Positions 60,501 through 63,681 of a DNA stretch of 64,000 nucleotides are shown here, in pieces. The notes beneath the pieces are model-generated. The model saw only the letters and a list, made by a program, of their open reading frames with translations, was not told the origin of the DNA and did not search any database. Position 1 is the first letter of the stretch, and each line of letters starts with the position of its first letter. Both the position numbers and the translations under genes were made by a program. This DNA is from Palaemon carinicauda (taxonomy: Eukaryota; Arthropoda; Malacostraca; Decapoda; Palaemonidae). The stretch is from the NCBI RefSeq assembly GCF_036898095.1, contig NC_090735.1:3204978-3268977 (forward strand). Direction: 5' to 3'.

Positions 60501-60796
60501 AAACAGACAAACCAAACTGGTAAATCTAAAGGACGAAAGATTTGTTATCACTTATGAAATTACAAAATTTGGCAATTAAGGTAATAAATTATGCTAAATC
60601 TCACAGATGTGAAATAAAAATAATCCTAAGTAATCAAGCATTCGTTGGCTACGTTATCCAAATTAAAACTTACCTGATTGACTGGTGTACGAAGGCTGTG
60701 CTCCAGGGAGACTGCATCAAGACCAAGGACCAGTAGTGACGAGTAAAGTACCTGACCGGTGTCATAGGAGTCATCTAATGGATGCATAGGAGCCAT
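5182..60796 (-). CDS. HAUS6: HAUS augmin-like complex subunit 6, 15-exon spliced gene
   Basis: HAUS6 is a subunit of the eight-protein augmin complex. Augmin binds spindle microtubules and recruits gamma-tubulin ring complex so that new microtubules branch from old ones; HAUS6 is the subunit tied to NEDD1/gamma-TuRC (family knowledge). The joined exons read 1,008 aa, close to the roughly 950 aa of vertebrate HAUS6. Recognisable N-terminal family segments are VFRDCWPVLDKKQEYQF (exon 2), FLSPGGPKF (exon 3) and EKLNLLCLIQYS (exon 7). A Pro-rich PPTPPLS stretch (exon 9) matches the linker after the coiled-coil part. The start is the ATG at 60796-60794 (GCAATGG context), which gives the usual short N-terminus; any 5' UTR exon lies upstream. 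All 14 introns are GT-AG and phase-consistent. An extra small exon in the long introns cannot be excluded. Identity confidence is high; exact exon 4 start and completeness are moderate. Confidence 0.9.
5610..5875 (-). mobile_element. 5'-truncated LINE 3' end inserted in DIRS A left repeat
   Basis: The sequence matches, on the minus strand, the 3' tail of the LINE at 51119-52690, from just before its ORF stop to the (TATG)n tail. It is bounded by a perfect 12-bp duplication AGCTATTTACAT (5598-5609 and 5876-5887) that belongs to the DIRS repeat. This shows target-primed insertion after element A landed. Confidence 0.85.
6077..6178. repeat. Internal complementary region of DIRS A
   Basis: The left half is the inverse complement of the element's left end (5551-5609). 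The right half is the inverse complement of its right end (about 11755-11797). They meet at GAATTTGTCATTTGTTCC. This is the layout DIRS elements use to template rejoining of their ends into a circle (established for DIRS1). Confidence 0.88.
6715..7650 (-). pseudogene. DIRS A tyrosine recombinase (decayed)
   Basis: YR catalyses circle integration by strand exchange through a covalent tyrosine link. The N-terminal core-binding half (LKTIQHLLTERGFSQQVANR through VKGYRSALSLAFRLKG) and the first catalytic Arg region (LALASAKRVSELHGL) are open. About 30 residues are then lost near 6950 after LCPVRSLR, with a frame change to TRNTISAWIHKTIHLA. HDVRGVAT keeps the His-x-x-Arg box. An in-frame stop follows near 6770, and the catalytic Tyr segment reads TTFTAHDLQD where sister elements have FASFYLKD, so the Tyr is missing. 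It overlaps the end of RNase H slightly. Confidence 0.85.
7633..9456 (-). pseudogene. DIRS A reverse transcriptase-RNase H with one internal stop
   Basis: One frame with a single stop at 8440-8442. The upstream part is the RT: WRPVIDLSTLN, LCFGLSTAPQVFTRVF and the catalytic YLDDWLI are visible. The downstream part is RNase H, with FSDASNKGWG, the Glu of NLLEMEAVF, SDNTTVVAY and LADSLSRA carrying the acidic residues, followed by the DIRS-typical connector (LYCSPVPDPKALL, LTLIAPLWHHAEWFP). Apart from the stop the frame is well preserved. Confidence 0.9.
9494..11262 (-). pseudogene. DIRS A gag-like region, frameshifted
   Basis: The upstream frame (10141-11262) is Pro/Ser/Arg-rich and contains SEHAFWQVLTLIRNLNGIPD. 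A frame change at about 10135 leads to SATEILSQEKVTKCAMQATS and TIEFLAHQVSSLWANTI (9803-10132). After one stop near 9800 there is a Lys/Arg-rich tail (9494-9760) suited to nucleic-acid binding. The position ahead of RT and the composition fit a DIRS gag; no retroviral zinc knuckle is seen. Confidence 0.7.
11798..13168. other. Intronic stretch, no gene
   Basis: HAUS6 last intron between DIRS A and the minisatellite. AT-rich, with no coherent coding frame seen. Confidence 0.5.
13169..13344. repeat. Minisatellite, about 25-bp unit, 7 copies
   Basis: Head-to-tail copies of 'tactcaagttcc' followed by 'aacttcacttaag' or 'aaatccacttaag', with point variation. It lies about 190 bp downstream of the exon 14 donor. 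Units are contiguous without spacers. Confidence 0.85.
13531..13659 (-). CDS. HAUS6: HAUS6 exon 14
   Basis: Residues 948-990. Acceptor TTATCTTTCAG, donor TTAG|GTAAGC, phase 1 in and out. Ser/Arg-rich (SISSRRQSLISLGRMSIG). The next intron, 8.3 kb, holds a minisatellite and DIRS element A. Confidence 0.8.
14148..14346 (-). CDS. HAUS6: HAUS6 exon 13
   Basis: Residues 882-947. A T10 tract and ACAG form the acceptor; the donor is CGAG|GTATGT. Phase 0 in, phase 1 out. Contains MNSEEFEKTLLQTPGYRSSY and an acidic/Leu-rich LTESILAGEVSSSLL segment. Confidence 0.83.
14347..15192. other. Intronic AT-rich stretch
   Basis: Nothing supportable seen between exon 13 and the hairpin at 15193. Confidence 0.5.
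15193..15345. repeat. DIRS end-derived hairpin remnant
   Basis: 'aaataaatttttgaacatac' followed by 'ttacctggtagttatata' resembles the left end of elements B and C. It is followed about 40 bp later by an inverse copy 'tatataactaccgggtta'. The palindrome suggests two element ends joined with the body missing. Confidence 0.4.
15443..16407 (-). CDS. HAUS6: HAUS6 exon 12 (largest exon)
   Basis: Residues 560-881, 965 nt, with acceptor TTTTATCAG and donor AAAG|GTATGC. The whole exon is open in the phase set by exon 11. The product is a low-complexity Ser/Lys-rich C-terminal region typical of HAUS6, where conservation is low. Visible pieces are LIARMALLTQSP, TPLASKILSKFEDVNF and an acidic DITNSDEDDD near its end. 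Confidence 0.85.
17020..17327 (-). mobile_element. TTAA-flanked MITE, copy 1
   Basis: Flanked by TTAA on both sides (17016-17019, 17328-17331). Terminal inverted repeats are CCCTTTTA and TAAAAGGG. The body has GGACGTACTGGTACGTcc-type palindromes. It is inverse to copies 2 and 3. TTAA duplication and CCC ends are as in piggyBac-type elements. No coding capacity. Confidence 0.8.
17468..17549 (-). mobile_element. LINE 3' tail fragment, (GAT)n-tailed family
   Basis: The minus strand reads GACGACTGGCaaaatc, then GAGGCCCTTTGCGTCA and a (GAT)n tail. This matches the 3' ends at 29250-29557 and 39885-40062. Confidence 0.65.
17672..17843 (-). CDS. HAUS6: HAUS6 exon 11
   Basis: Residues 503-559. Acceptor AATTAAAACAG, donor AAAAG|GTATAT, phase 0 in and phase 1 out. 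An acidic start (REEANKVEEEAG) leads to a Gln/His/Lys-rich stretch. The exon ends in a 7-A run, so sequencing slippage there would break the frame. Confidence 0.78.
17844..19844. other. Intron 10 stretch, unclassified
   Basis: AT-rich to about 18.6 kb, then a more GC-rich, repeat-like segment at about 18.64-19.3 kb with no intact frame. The latter may be a decayed retroelement; I cannot assign it. Confidence 0.35.
19845..20033 (-). other. Coding-like island of unknown origin
   Basis: A 62-codon open frame ending in TGA, with protein-like, Pro-rich text (QLVTHGILPPMDPNMPPP, then LLKGGLSVVESRPLLGKD). An acceptor-like CCATACCAG lies at its start. The implied phase does not join HAUS6 exon 10 (phase 0), so it is not an exon of this transcript. 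It could be the C-terminus of a processed pseudogene; I do not recognise the protein. Confidence 0.35.
20034..21130. other. Intron 10 AT-rich stretch
   Basis: No coding frame or repeat structure that I could support. Confidence 0.5.
21131..21285 (-). CDS. HAUS6: HAUS6 exon 10
   Basis: Residues 451-502. Acceptor TTATCATTTAG, donor GTA|GTAAGT, phase 1 in and phase 0 out. The product is basic and Ser-rich (NINRAAKRSPKADVMFSSS), so this part is likely disordered. Confidence 0.8.
21918..22216 (+). mobile_element. TTAA-flanked MITE, copy 2
   Basis: TTAA on the left (21914-21917) and a decayed TTAC on the right (22217-22220). CCCTTTTACCCCC and GGGGGTAAAAGGG ends. About 90% like copy 3 by eye. It ends only about 90 bp from the exon 9 donor. 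Confidence 0.8.
22308..22424 (-). CDS. HAUS6: HAUS6 exon 9
   Basis: Residues 412-450. Acceptor TTCTTGCAG, donor CCAG|GTAATT, phase 1 in and out. Pro/Thr-rich CPPTPPLSLVSTPVGTPVS corresponds to the Pro-rich linker that follows the coiled coil in HAUS6. The Ser/Thr-Pro sites could be mitotic kinase targets (inference). Confidence 0.82.
22970..25650 (-). mobile_element. Old degraded DIRS relic D (gag and RT parts)
   Basis: Sequence about 24050-24080 ('ttctccagcctccc' then 'accaggaaaaag') and about 23750-23815 ('aggatcaaccagttgttgag') aligns in order with the RT region of element A on the minus strand, with many changes. The minus frame 24917-25279 (DVLALTRDYTELGEATVAFF) resembles the gag segment VLTLIRNLNGIPDPEIPP of A. 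No terminal repeats were found. It lies in intron 8 of HAUS6 and is far older than A, B or C. Confidence 0.6.
26639..26809 (-). CDS. HAUS6: HAUS6 exon 8
   Basis: Residues 355-411. Acceptor GTCTCACCAG, donor CTCG|GTAAGA. It encodes an amphipathic Ser/Leu-rich helix (SMSDLSSKLNTLLPTLIDSV) consistent with the augmin coiled-coil stalk. Confidence 0.85.
26942..27065 (-). CDS. HAUS6: HAUS6 exon 7
   Basis: Residues 314-354. Acceptor TTTCAG, donor CCAG|GTAAAG, phase 0 in and phase 1 out. ADEKLNLLCLIQYSTFALR matches the conserved 'KLNLL..IQ' helix of HAUS6. Confidence 0.9.
27066..28823. other. Intron 6 stretch, no gene
   Basis: AT-rich sequence with a 22-A run at about 27566-27587. No supportable feature otherwise. 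Confidence 0.5.
28824..29032 (-). CDS. HAUS6: HAUS6 exon 6
   Basis: Residues 244-313. Acceptor TTTTGTTACAG and donor AAG|GTTAGA; phase 1 in, phase 0 out. Contains LNSEAGDLWGRVGTFQNI, equivalent to the family segment with a conserved 'LW..V' ahead of the NLL helix. The intron before it is the one holding DIRS element B and the 2.8-kb TTAA element. Confidence 0.85.
29250..29557 (+). pseudogene. Non-LTR retrotransposon ORF2 C-terminal fragment
   Basis: The + frame reads RGRWKWFGHVLRTPQERLV then RRVGKPRHTWLRTMKREV, the usual end of a LINE RT polypeptide (WFGHV box and GKP/R-TW box). It is followed by 'gacgactggcagaat' and a (GAT)n tail. 5'-truncated and frameshifted after KREV. Confidence 0.75.
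30143..30232. repeat. Internal complementary region of DIRS B
   Basis: The left half is the inverse complement of the B left end, the right half that of the B right end. They meet at GAAAATAACATTTTTCAATA. It lies 3' of YR in the coding direction, as in DIRS1-type elements. Confidence 0.9.
30619..31700 (-). pseudogene. DIRS B tyrosine recombinase, frameshifted
   Basis: The N-terminal half (CLQTFERLSRARGFSKEAAR through TIKGYRSMLAAVFRHRG) and the Arg box (TTAKRVSEIHAF) are open in 31088-31700. Frameshifts lie at about 30850-31090. The C-terminal half (RTHEVRAVATSV, YWRSKSVFASFYLKDV), with the His-x-x-Arg box and the Tyr, reads open at 30619-30849. Catalytic residues survive but the frame does not. 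Confidence 0.85.
31690..32990 (-). pseudogene. DIRS B truncated RT plus RNase H, broken
   Basis: Only the RT segment from the Asp-Asp box onward remains (PAPSDD, then LLVNFEASQLVPSQ and WMSLTGTLSSLALFIELGR). RNase H follows, with RRLFSDASDTGWGATLDGQE and VDSDNTTALAYISKQGG, then the DIRS connector (FPPFKIVNRVLQKFASR). Several stops and frame changes are present. The RT fingers and most of the palm are absent, as in element C. Confidence 0.8.
34006..34087. mobile_element. 82-bp end-to-end DIRS mini-element
   Basis: The exact left end of element B (TGTTATTTTCATTAG onward) runs into CCCGATAATCATGATTATCG and directly out through the right end (GGTAAGATTAATATTGAAAA). Both ends are complete and nothing lies between, so it forms a near-perfect hairpin centre. 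It interrupts the gag region of element B. Confidence 0.85.
34088..34254 (-). repeat. tRNA-derived SINE, second family
   Basis: On the minus strand the head (about 34254-34185) has GGCTCTCGTGGCATGGTTGG (A-box-like) and GCGTTCGATCCC (B-box), then an AT-rich body. It directly abuts the mini-hairpin. Confidence 0.6.
35400..36545 (-). other. DIRS B untranslated leader
   Basis: AT-rich, no coding frame. Carries a (CT)n tract at about 35734-35776 and matches element C 49112-50219 nearly throughout, including 'cgtaacgatagag' and 'gttgaacgttctgaacgtc'. Confidence 0.75.
36990..39796. mobile_element. 2.8-kb TTAA-flanked non-autonomous element
   Basis: TTAA on both sides (36986-36989, 39797-39800). 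Inverted ends CCCTGGATAAGTACGGT and ACCGTACCTATCCAGGG. Subterminal 'actcggacgcgaacgacccc' occurs near both ends (about 37033 and 39587). The middle is a tandem array. No transposase frame exists, so it would need a piggyBac-type transposase in trans (inference from TTAA and CCC ends). Confidence 0.75.
37975..39440. repeat. Tandem array, about 370-bp unit, about 4 copies
   Basis: 'ctctgtgatagttccttagt' recurs at about 38026 and 38398. 'gcacactttctaacacataa' recurs at about 38732 and 39105. 'gggtagccagatcatctaga' occurs in each unit. The first two units form one pair and the last two a diverged pair. Confidence 0.8.
39885..40062 (+). pseudogene. LINE ORF2 C-terminal fragment, (GAT)n-tailed family
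   Basis: The + frame GTRRVGRSSPTWLRTMKREA followed by DIDDWRNITEVL matches the fragment at 29250-29557 and ends in GATGATGATGAT. It begins about 90 bp beyond the 2.8-kb TTAA element. Confidence 0.7.
40316..40461 (-). CDS. HAUS6: HAUS6 exon 5
   Basis: Residues 195-243. Acceptor ATTTTTCAG and donor GGAG|GTAAG; phase 2 in, phase 1 out. The product is charged and probably coiled coil (DDMTKQELEQTLQDFEKL). It sits where vertebrate HAUS6 has the helical segment after its N-domain core. Confidence 0.85.
40462..42373. other. Intron 4 stretch, no gene
   Basis: No supportable coding frame or repeat between exon 5 and MITE copy 3. Confidence 0.5.
42378..42680 (+). mobile_element. TTAA-flanked MITE, copy 3
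   Basis: Perfect TTAA on both sides (42374-42377, 42681-42684). CCCTTTTACTCCC and GGGGGTAAAAGGG ends, with the same body as copy 2. Confidence 0.85.
43108..43267 (-). CDS. HAUS6: HAUS6 exon 4 (5' edge 43267 or 43273)
   Basis: Residues 142-195, Lys/Gln-rich and helical (KLKLLQMSKKLYLQEF, AKQKRRQAILSKLQEKS). Two acceptors six bases apart, TCTAG before 43273 and TTCCAG before 43267, both keep the frame; using the outer one adds two residues. The donor is TCCAG|GTGAG, phase 2. Adjacent-acceptor (NAGNNNNAG-like) variation is therefore possible. Confidence 0.8.
43718..43809. repeat. Internal complementary region of DIRS C
   Basis: Inverse complements of the left end and of the right end joined at AAAAATAACATTTTTCAATA. 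It carries C-specific variants (TTTTATTAATAAAA; TTAAACTTACC) that match the C ends rather than those of B. Confidence 0.9.
44196..45270 (-). pseudogene. DIRS C tyrosine recombinase, catalytic half intact
   Basis: From about 45110 to 44196 the frame is open and carries the first Arg (CLATGKRVSEIHAFSRN), the LCPVRALKYYLRRSKPL segment, the His-x-x-Arg box (RTHEVRAVATSVAF) and the catalytic Tyr (KSVFASFYLKDV). The N-terminal core-binding part (CLQTIERLSRARDFSKEAAR) lies in the preceding frame. It is cut by a stop in VYQS*WEV (near 45160) and a T-run frameshift near 45115. So it is inactive as written, but only by two small lesions. Confidence 0.85.
45269..46579 (-). CDS. DIRS C RT C-terminal part plus RNase H
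   Basis: 436 codons open. It starts just ahead of the remaining Asp-Asp box (CPAPSDDWLLRAPSS, where element A has YLDDWLI), continues through the RT thumb/connection, then RNase H. RNase H acidic residues are seen in FSDASDTGWG, YCKELLAVH, VNSDYTTALAY and MADRLSRKG. The DIRS connector LYCSPIPDPAAV and LVAPLWPAREWF follows. Without RT fingers and palm it cannot reverse-transcribe. RNase H looks intact except Asn to Tyr in the SDNTT box. Confidence 0.85.
   Translation of the reverse strand: MTVYRLCSSIMILCPAPSDDWLLRAPSSRRCLEIFKWTMDLTKELGLLVNFEESQLVPSQTIVSLGMDLQSRAFRTCPSAPRIFQALECIQSMLRRNRCLVRQWMSLTGTLSSLALFIELGRLHLRPLQYHLAAHWIKDMMLETGSVPVSEEMRSTLTWWKNSILLKEGLPLAVQTSDHRLFSDASDTGWGATLDGQECSGTWNQEQRTLHIYCKELLAVHLALINFKSLQLNKVVEVNSDYTTALAYISKQGGTHSRKLFEIARDLLIWSKDRKLTLVTRLIQGDMNVMADRLSRKGQVFPTEWTLHKNVCSRLWALWGQPTIDLFATSMTKRLLLYCSPIPDPAAVRVDAFLLDWSHLNLYAFPPFKIVNRVLQKFASHKGTRLTLVAPLWPAREWFTEVLQWLVDVPRTLPPRVDLLRQPHVKKVHPTSTLFV
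47130..47335. repeat. 16-bp minisatellite in DIRS C
   Basis: About 12 head-to-tail copies of 'tatgcagagcatgctg' with single-base variants. Because 16 is not a multiple of three, each unit shifts the frame and three units make one period (ACSAYSMLCIQHALHT). Confidence 0.85.
47974..48600. repeat. 151-bp tandem repeat in DIRS C, about 4 units
   Basis: 'tacgcctggcagatggt' recurs at 48141, 48292 and 48443 (period 151) and, with a 16-bp insertion, at 47974. The last unit contains a further 30-bp duplication (gcaggctgggcgagcacagg). The unit includes LLQSMQAQLSDLM coding text in changing frames. Confidence 0.9.
49112..50219 (-). other. DIRS C untranslated leader
   Basis: Non-coding and colinear with the B leader. 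Contains a (CT)n tract at about 49427-49451 and paired 'gagagt...actctc' stretches at about 49975-50066 that could fold. Confidence 0.7.
50440..51116. other. Repeat-like segment, possible DIRS relic
   Basis: Begins with 'tttttccttaatatacaaac', similar to DIRS outer ends. Moderately GC-rich with repeated 'gcgcatgaaaaccgg' at about 50780 and 50815. No intact frame. Confidence 0.3.
51119..52433 (+). CDS. LINE reverse transcriptase, open C-terminal part
   Basis: About 437 codons without a stop or frameshift. Visible RT blocks are GGFRRGRGCMNQIF, YVAFMDLEKAYDRVDREAMW (Asp of block A), GLRQGCVMSPWLFNLYVDGV (block B), LLFADDTVLVA (catalytic FADD), GKSKVM and FKYLGSIV. The C-terminal region has MYGSESWGM, FEMKCLRSMAG, RWFGHVERM and STRGRPRFGW. 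The endonuclease and RT N-terminus are missing by 5' truncation. The open frame suggests a recent insertion. Confidence 0.9.
51119..52690 (+). mobile_element. 5'-truncated non-LTR retrotransposon
   Basis: It starts inside the RT (text equivalent to '..NSRGISLLSVVGKVYGRVL'), runs through an open RT frame and a 3' UTR, and ends in (TATG)n. The same 3' UTR occurs at 5610-5875 and 56984-57125. The short-unit tail and RT style suggest the RTE group (inference). Clade assignment needs an RT phylogeny. Confidence 0.85.
52691..54359. other. Intron 3 stretch, mostly unassigned
   Basis: AT-rich to about 53.4 kb. At about 53410-53870 a GC-richer block has a 73-codon Lys/Arg-rich + frame (53647-53868) of protein-like composition (HTSAEIEKFMGEKHKPCSLR). 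I do not recognise it; a retroelement gag relic is possible. Confidence 0.3.
54360..54483 (-). CDS. HAUS6: HAUS6 exon 3
   Basis: Residues 101-142. It enters in phase 0 after TTTTCACCAG and leaves in phase 1 at CGAG|GTACG. It contains PAVVAKTFLSPGGPKF, the near-invariant FLSPGGPKF motif of the HAUS6 N-terminal domain. Confidence 0.93.
54484..55157. other. Intron 2 AT-rich stretch
   Basis: No supported feature between exon 3 and the tandem duplication at 55158. Confidence 0.5.
55158..55410. repeat. Tandemly duplicated 153-bp unit, second copy interrupted
   Basis: 'cagcttattactcgacctt' and 'ccttgatctttgacctaggg' (unit 1 from 55158) recur as 'cagcttatttctcgacctt' and 'cttgatctttgacctaggac' (unit 2 from 55311). 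Unit 2 breaks off at about 55410 where a retroelement begins, and its end (CTCTATGAGTAAAATTGTGA) reappears at about 56689. Confidence 0.7.
55411..56689 (+). mobile_element. Truncated retroelement, leader plus gag
   Basis: Begins 'atttttcctaacatactta', like DIRS outer ends, then a GC-rich leader, then a gag frame that runs into the flanking repeat. Everything 3' of gag is missing. Opposite orientation to A, B and C. Confidence 0.6.
55770..56699 (+). pseudogene. Retroelement gag-like fragment with one stop
   Basis: ATG at 55770. About 50 codons hold paired cysteines (LCSTCRGKAC and TCPECAN), then TAG at 55920-55922, then an open frame. The remainder is Ser/Pro-rich, with an SSSSSSSSDSSSSSSSEDED run at about 56562-56620 and a basic KRKREKYRKKKKSRSRSR end. 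The CxxC pairs could bind metal. The TAA at 56697 comes from the flanking repeat, so the original C-terminus is lost. Confidence 0.6.
56984..57125 (-). mobile_element. LINE 3' tail fragment, same family as 51119-52690
   Basis: 'taccaaggcacttaccccaa' and 'ttttggggggtagc' through 'gctggtattgctagggtgcc' match the minus strand of the LINE 3' UTR. A C-run (57120-57140) ends it. Confidence 0.75.
57236..57531 (+). repeat. (TAA)n-tailed interspersed repeat, copy 1
   Basis: 'gtacactcgggcacactatt' through 'cactgggctatttttcctgt' and a (TAATAA)n tail. The same sequence is at 62640-63072, and inverse copies are at 59085 and 63301. Confidence 0.7.
57674..57850 (-). CDS. HAUS6: HAUS6 exon 2
   Basis: Exactly 59 codons (residues 42-100), phase 0 at both ends, with acceptor ATACTTTCAG and donor AAG|GTAATT. 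It carries the most diagnostic HAUS6 N-domain stretch: MFVRMNKKLGEHILHFLF followed by VFRDCWPVLDKKQEYQF and EWYKLLQK. Confidence 0.92.
57851..59084. other. Intron 1 stretch
   Basis: AT-rich. Contains a 51-bp direct duplication at about 58111-58203 ('gttaatggcattaggcctat' twice). No gene. Confidence 0.5.
59085..59960 (-). repeat. (TAA)n-tailed interspersed repeat, long copy
   Basis: The inverse of 57236-57531 and 62640-63072 ('ctagttggaaaagcaggatg', 'gggctccaacaggaaaaata', 'gaacagttacagtgcagtag'). The longest copy here, extending about 600 bp beyond the shared 3' part. Confidence 0.6.
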
Positions 60797-60819
60797 TGCA
60801 ATTTTGAGTTTTGAATGGT
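60674..60819 (-). CDS. HAUS6: HAUS6 exon 1 (first coding exon; CDS from 60796)
   Basis: The acceptor TTTTTTTGCAG precedes 60819 and the donor CAG|GTAAG follows 60674. Bases 60819-60797 are read as 5' UTR, so an upstream non-coding exon should exist. The coding part gives residues 1-41, including a hydrophobic SSLLVLGLDAVSLEHSL helix that matches the N-terminal helix of HAUS6. It ends in phase 0. Confidence 0.85.
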
Positions 60820-60957
60820 CTGCAAAAAAATACAATCATTTTAAAAAATCTAAAAATTTAACTATTGAAGATTATAGTGAAAAATATAAAATTCTAAAAC
60901 TAATCCTATACTTTTCCTAGCTATGCAAATATCAAAAATTTTAATACAGTAGTAAAC

Positions 60958-61510
60958 ATAATTTGTATTTTTCCTATCTATACAAACCTAAGACCTTTAA
61001 CAGGACTATGACGTCAGCAAAACTGGAACCTCCATTTTAACTTTTAACGAGGTAGTTAGAGTTTCTAATGGGTGGAGAGTAAGCCCCACCCACTTGCCAG
61101 TTAAAGTAACTCTCCCTTTGGCCTTAACCTACGACTTTTGGTGTGGTTGAGGCAGGCAGTGTAATTTAAATGACGCAGTTTTACATACAGTAGTTAGGAA
61201 AAATACAAATTACTTAATATAATCAAGACTCAGACTCCAAGAAAATATTCCCAAGAGGCTAATACGTCAACTGGGAATGAAACCAAGAATACGTTTCATG
61301 GCCACAGCCAGTTAGTAATGTAGAAGGAGATGTCTGCCTTCGACCAAGGTTAAAATCGAAGTAAGAAAAGTATGAGGGAGCGAGGGGCAGACGGTCCTTC
61401 TCCCCGCTAACATTGGCAGTTGTTTATACCTCGTTAAAAGTTTTATAGTCATTTGTCAGTTTGCAATGATTTCTTGTTCTACAGTAAAGAACATAGCGTT
61501 TGTATACAGC
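60958..61510. mobile_element. Internally deleted DIRS derivative (A-like ends)
   Basis: 'aatttgtatttttcctatct' at 60960 is answered by its inverse 'aggaaaaatacaaatta' at about 61196. 'aacttttaacgaggtagtta' near the left is answered by 'cctcgttaaaagttttatag' at about 61430. This resembles left repeat, complementary region and right repeat of element A with all genes gone. Confidence 0.5.
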
Positions 61511-62469
61511 ATAAGGACAACTAATATTAAATGAAAATGGTGGTAAGAAGGAAAACAACTTAAGAAACTTGGGTGACATCCAAATAAATATCAAAAGCAA
61601 CTTAGTCCTGGAAAGTCTGTAATTGGTTGGGACAGACTGGGTCGGTAATTACCATGGGTAAATAATTGTTATCATCAATATTCCTAATGAAAAGAAGAAG
61701 AAATGTTCCTGGAGTATTCATAGGTACTTTGAACTGTTCTGATGCAAATAATTGGGGGAAACCCATATTTTTTTTTTAAATTTAGATGTTTCAAAATTCT
61801 AAAAGTTATGATGGAAAAAACACATTTTAAAAGATAAACAAACACAAAAACACCACCTAACCTAACCTATGAGACATATCCTTACCTACCGGGGGGAGCA
61901 TAGCCACTGCGATGTCTAAGTAGACCGCCTTATCCTTAGCTTACCCTAAGACTAAGTTTTAACTGTGTTTGCTTCCTAACTGGCTTCACTCGTGACAAGG
62001 TAACACTAAACCATATTTCGAAAATCATAAAACTAGCATCATAATATCGTATTTCAGATAAAGATAACATTTTGCTCATAAAGAAAATTGATTTGACAAG
62101 TAATAAAATTTACACCTCTCCCAACCAACTACATACACCCATAATAATGTAGTAAGATGGATATCCCCTTAGAAACATTTCTTTTTTCCAGACGTCTTTA
62201 GATTTACAAAGAATGACTTAGTGTTACCTTGCCAGGAGAGAAGCCAATTGGAAAGCAAACACAGGTCTGCTGTGAGGAGAAATCCTGCAAGTTGTTAGTG
62301 AAAGCTGTCACTACCTTAATTAATGTCGTCAGCACTTTGGGGTCAAACTGAGCTTCTAAGAAGAGTGTCTGCAGCGAGAAGGAAATCAGCTAGCGTTGGT
62401 CAAAGATGTCATCGTCTTAATTAGTGTTGTCAGCATATTCTGTAAAGAAACTTGTGATTAACTGTTATT

Positions 62470-63021
62470 GCCAGGGTTGACTACTGTAATTTCATCTATT
62501 ACAGTCTACCCAAAGTGCAACTTAAGAAATTACAAAACATTAAACAGAGGAGCAGGACTGAAAAAAGGTGTTCCAACCCAAAAAGATTACTTCCATACTA
62601 ATTGAATTATACTGGTTGCCTATTAAAGCTGGAATAGGGGTTAACTAGTGCACTGTAACTGTTCAGTGGCCACTTTCCTCTTGGTAAGGGTAGAGGAGAC
62701 TCTTTACCTAAGGTAAAGAGCTCTTCTAAGAAGACGCTCCAAACTCAAACCATTGTTATCGAGTCTTGGGTAGTGTCACAGCCTCTGTCTTAGGTTAGAG
62801 TTCTCTTACTTAAGGGTACACTCGGGCACACTATTCCATCTTATTTCTCTTCCTCTTGTTTTGTTAAAGTTTTTATAGTTTATATAGGAAACATTCATTT
62901 TAATATTGTTCTTAAAATATATAATTTTTCATGGTTTCTTTTCCTCACTAGGTTGTATTCCCTGTTGGAGCCCCAAGGCTTACAGCATCTTGCTTTTCCA
63001 CCAAGGGTTGTAGCTTAGCAA

Positions 63022-63074
<53 letters not shown>

Positions 63075-63298
63075 GATATGTGCATTAACTCATATAGTTA
63101 CCAGGACAGGGCATCCAAAATATCTAAGAGAATAGCTACACATCGTACAACCAAGAAATTGTGTTCACATGAAAATAGTTACAGCTGGTTTCAAATGATT
63201 GGAACCTAGATATATGTCTACTGTATGCTTTATGGCTTTTAAATATATGGCCCCAAAATTATACAAAAAGCTCCCAGGAGACACCCAAAAGATTGAAT
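62470..63298 (+). pseudogene. LINE RT C-terminal fragment split by a nested repeat
   Basis: Left part (62470-62636): RVDYCNFIYYSLPKVQLKKL then, after a frameshift, ILIELYWLPIKAGI. Right part (63074-63298): KICALTHIVTRTGHPKYLRE, later LEPRYMSTVCFMAF and APKLYKKLPG. These are consecutive blocks of a Jockey/CR1-like RT end. The (TAA)n-tailed repeat at 62637-63073 sits between them. Two internal stops. Confidence 0.7.
62637..63073 (+). repeat. (TAA)n-tailed interspersed repeat, nested copy
   Basis: Inserted between the two LINE halves. Ends in a (TAATAA)n microsatellite (63023-63072) and matches 57236-57531 over its 3' half. Confidence 0.75.
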
Positions 63299-63300
63299 GT

Positions 63301-63640
63301 ATTATTATTATTATTATTACCAGCCAAGCTATAACCCTAGTTGGAAAAGAAAGATGCTATAAGCCCAAGGGCTCCAACACGGAAAAATAGCCCAGAGAGG
63401 AAAGGAAACAAGGAAATAAATAAGAGAAGCATTAACAATCAAAATAAAATATTTTATGAACAGTAACATCATGAGATTAATCTTTCTAAAGGAAACTGAA
63501 GATTTGTTTTCTAAATCCTTCGATAATGTGGATTTGAAAATAAACGAAAATATGAGGTGTGAAATAATGAATGCCTTGGAATGCATATAATAAAACCAAA
63601 ATGAATTGTGAAAGGTCTTGTAAAAGGGTCCCCTTGCTAT
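63301..63640 (-). repeat. (TAA)n-tailed interspersed repeat, inverse copy
   Basis: Starts at (ATT)n, then 'ccagccaagctataacccta' and 'agcccaagggctccaacac', the inverse of the copy ending at 63072. Confidence 0.7.
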
Positions 63641-63681
63641 AGAGGCCATAACTGTTATTGTAAAGTAAGTAACGAATCATG

